Shown here piece by piece: positions 5,951 through 6,519 of a DNA stretch of 6,519 nucleotides. A program made the translations under genes and the position numbers. Numbering within the stretch: position 1 is the stretch's first letter; each line of letters opens with the position of its first letter. The notes beneath the pieces are model-generated. The model searched no databases, had not been told where the DNA came from, and saw only the letters and a program-made list of their open reading frames with translations. Source of the DNA: an uncultured Bacillota bacterium (GTDB taxonomy: Bacteria; Bacillota; Clostridia; Peptostreptococcales; Anaerovoracaceae); NCBI GenBank assembly GCA_946629205.1, contig CAMOXP010000080.1:1-6519 (forward strand), written 5' to 3'.

Positions 5951-6519
5951 ATGAGCTACAATTTTTTCGTAAAGAGCAACATTGATTTTGGAAGAGGCGC
6001 GCTGGGAGATCTGGCGCAGATTCTGCAGGGATACCAGATGAAATCAGCGATGATCGTCTACGACGGCGGCGTGAAGGCGGCCGGAATCGCAGATAAGGTC
6101 GTTGCGGAAGTCGAAAAGGCCGGCATCAGCTATTGCGTATTTGACGGCGTTATCCCAAACCCCACCAATGAAGTCGTAGAAGAGGCTGCTGCAAAAGCAA
6201 GAGAAGCCGGCGTGGACGGTTTCGTTGCCGTAGGCGGCGGATCAAGCATCGACCTGGCCAAGGCAGTGAACGTGCTGATGACCAACCCGGGCCGCATCGG
6301 CGAATACGGCGGCATGAACATGGTCAAGAATCCGTGCCTGCCTCTGATCGCGATCCCGACAACAGCCGGAACATCCAGTGAGATCACAAACGTAAGCGCG
6401 CTGATCGATACTGAGAAAGTTATTAAATATGTAGTGATCGATAACAACATCGTTGCATCCGATGTTATCGCGGATCCGGAACTGACAAGAACCGTACCGC
6501 GCAGCGTCACTGCGGCGAC
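5951..6519 (+). CDS. Iron-dependent alcohol dehydrogenase, FucO-like, 5' part only
   Basis: The reading frame stays open from ATG 5951 to the window edge, giving 189 codons of a family whose members have about 380-390 residues. GGAGG (5938-5942) stands eight bases before the start. Early family motifs are visible: FGRGALG near the N-terminus, DGVIPNPT in the first third, GGGSSIDLAKA binding the dinucleotide, and IPTTAGTSSE. The metal-binding Asp/His residues lie in the missing half. Group III iron alcohol dehydrogenases such as lactaldehyde reductase reduce small aldehydes with NADH in the cytosol and are typically anaerobic enzymes. Placed directly after a class II aldolase, it probably reduces the aldehyde released by that enzyme (glycolaldehyde, lactaldehyde or similar). 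The truncation is due to the window, not to a mutation. Another family function, such as butanol or glycerol dehydrogenase, cannot be excluded. Confidence 0.88.
   Translation, partial: MSYNFFVKSNIDFGRGALGDLAQILQGYQMKSAMIVYDGGVKAAGIADKVVAEVEKAGISYCVFDGVIPNPTNEVVEEAAAKAREAGVDGFVAVGGGSSIDLAKAVNVLMTNPGRIGEYGGMNMVKNPCLPLIAIPTTAGTSSEITNVSALIDTEKVIKYVVIDNNIVASDVIADPELTRTVPRSVTAA

Noticed and set aside
1..6519. CRISPR array, tRNA/rRNA gene, insertion sequence or riboswitch
   Set aside because: No regularly spaced repeats, cloverleaf, transposase, terminal repeats or recognisable riboswitch core were seen in the intergenic stretches.

Overview
The window looks like a carbohydrate-utilisation locus from a Gram-positive anaerobe of the Clostridia type, possibly Lachnospiraceae. 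The grounds are strong AGGAGG-like ribosome binding sites, intrinsic terminators, a LicR/MtlR-style PRD regulator, an oxygen-sensitive type of iron alcohol dehydrogenase and moderate GC content. The taxonomic call is inference; no marker gene is present.

Layout from left to right. Positions 1-139 hold two tandem hairpin terminators, one of which can serve both strands. Positions 140-1192 (-) encode a zinc-dependent medium-chain polyol/sugar dehydrogenase. A 305-base divergent intergenic region (1193-1497) carries several palindromes and promoter-like elements. Positions 1498-3051 (+) encode an FGGY-family carbohydrate kinase. Three bases further on, convergent, lies a large PRD/EIIB-like/EIIA-like transcriptional regulator (3055-5031, -). 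A 197-base divergent region (5032-5228) separates it from a class II (FucA/AraD-like) sugar-phosphate aldolase (5229-5876, +). The aldolase is followed, after a perfect intercistronic hairpin, by the first half of a group III iron-dependent alcohol dehydrogenase (5951 to the window end, +).

The four enzymes form a coherent pathway. The zinc dehydrogenase would oxidise a polyol (or similar alcohol) to a ketose with NAD+. The FGGY kinase would phosphorylate the ketose, and the class II aldolase would split the ketose phosphate, probably to dihydroxyacetone phosphate plus a short aldehyde. The iron alcohol dehydrogenase would reduce that aldehyde to an alcohol and regenerate NAD+. This resembles the fucose/rhamnose lower pathway, but with a dehydrogenase where the sugar isomerase would normally be. 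The substrate cannot be read from the sequence. No transporter is in the window, and the cut at the right edge means the operon may continue.

The regulator is probably the local switch. By eye it has lost the usual PTS phosphoacceptor histidines, which fits a pathway that uses its own kinase rather than PTS uptake. The findings worth a second look are this degenerate regulator, the isomerase-free redox-balanced cleavage pathway, the terminator hidden inside the regulator's coding end, the non-canonical active-site positions of aldolase and kinase, and the palindromes next to promoter-like elements.
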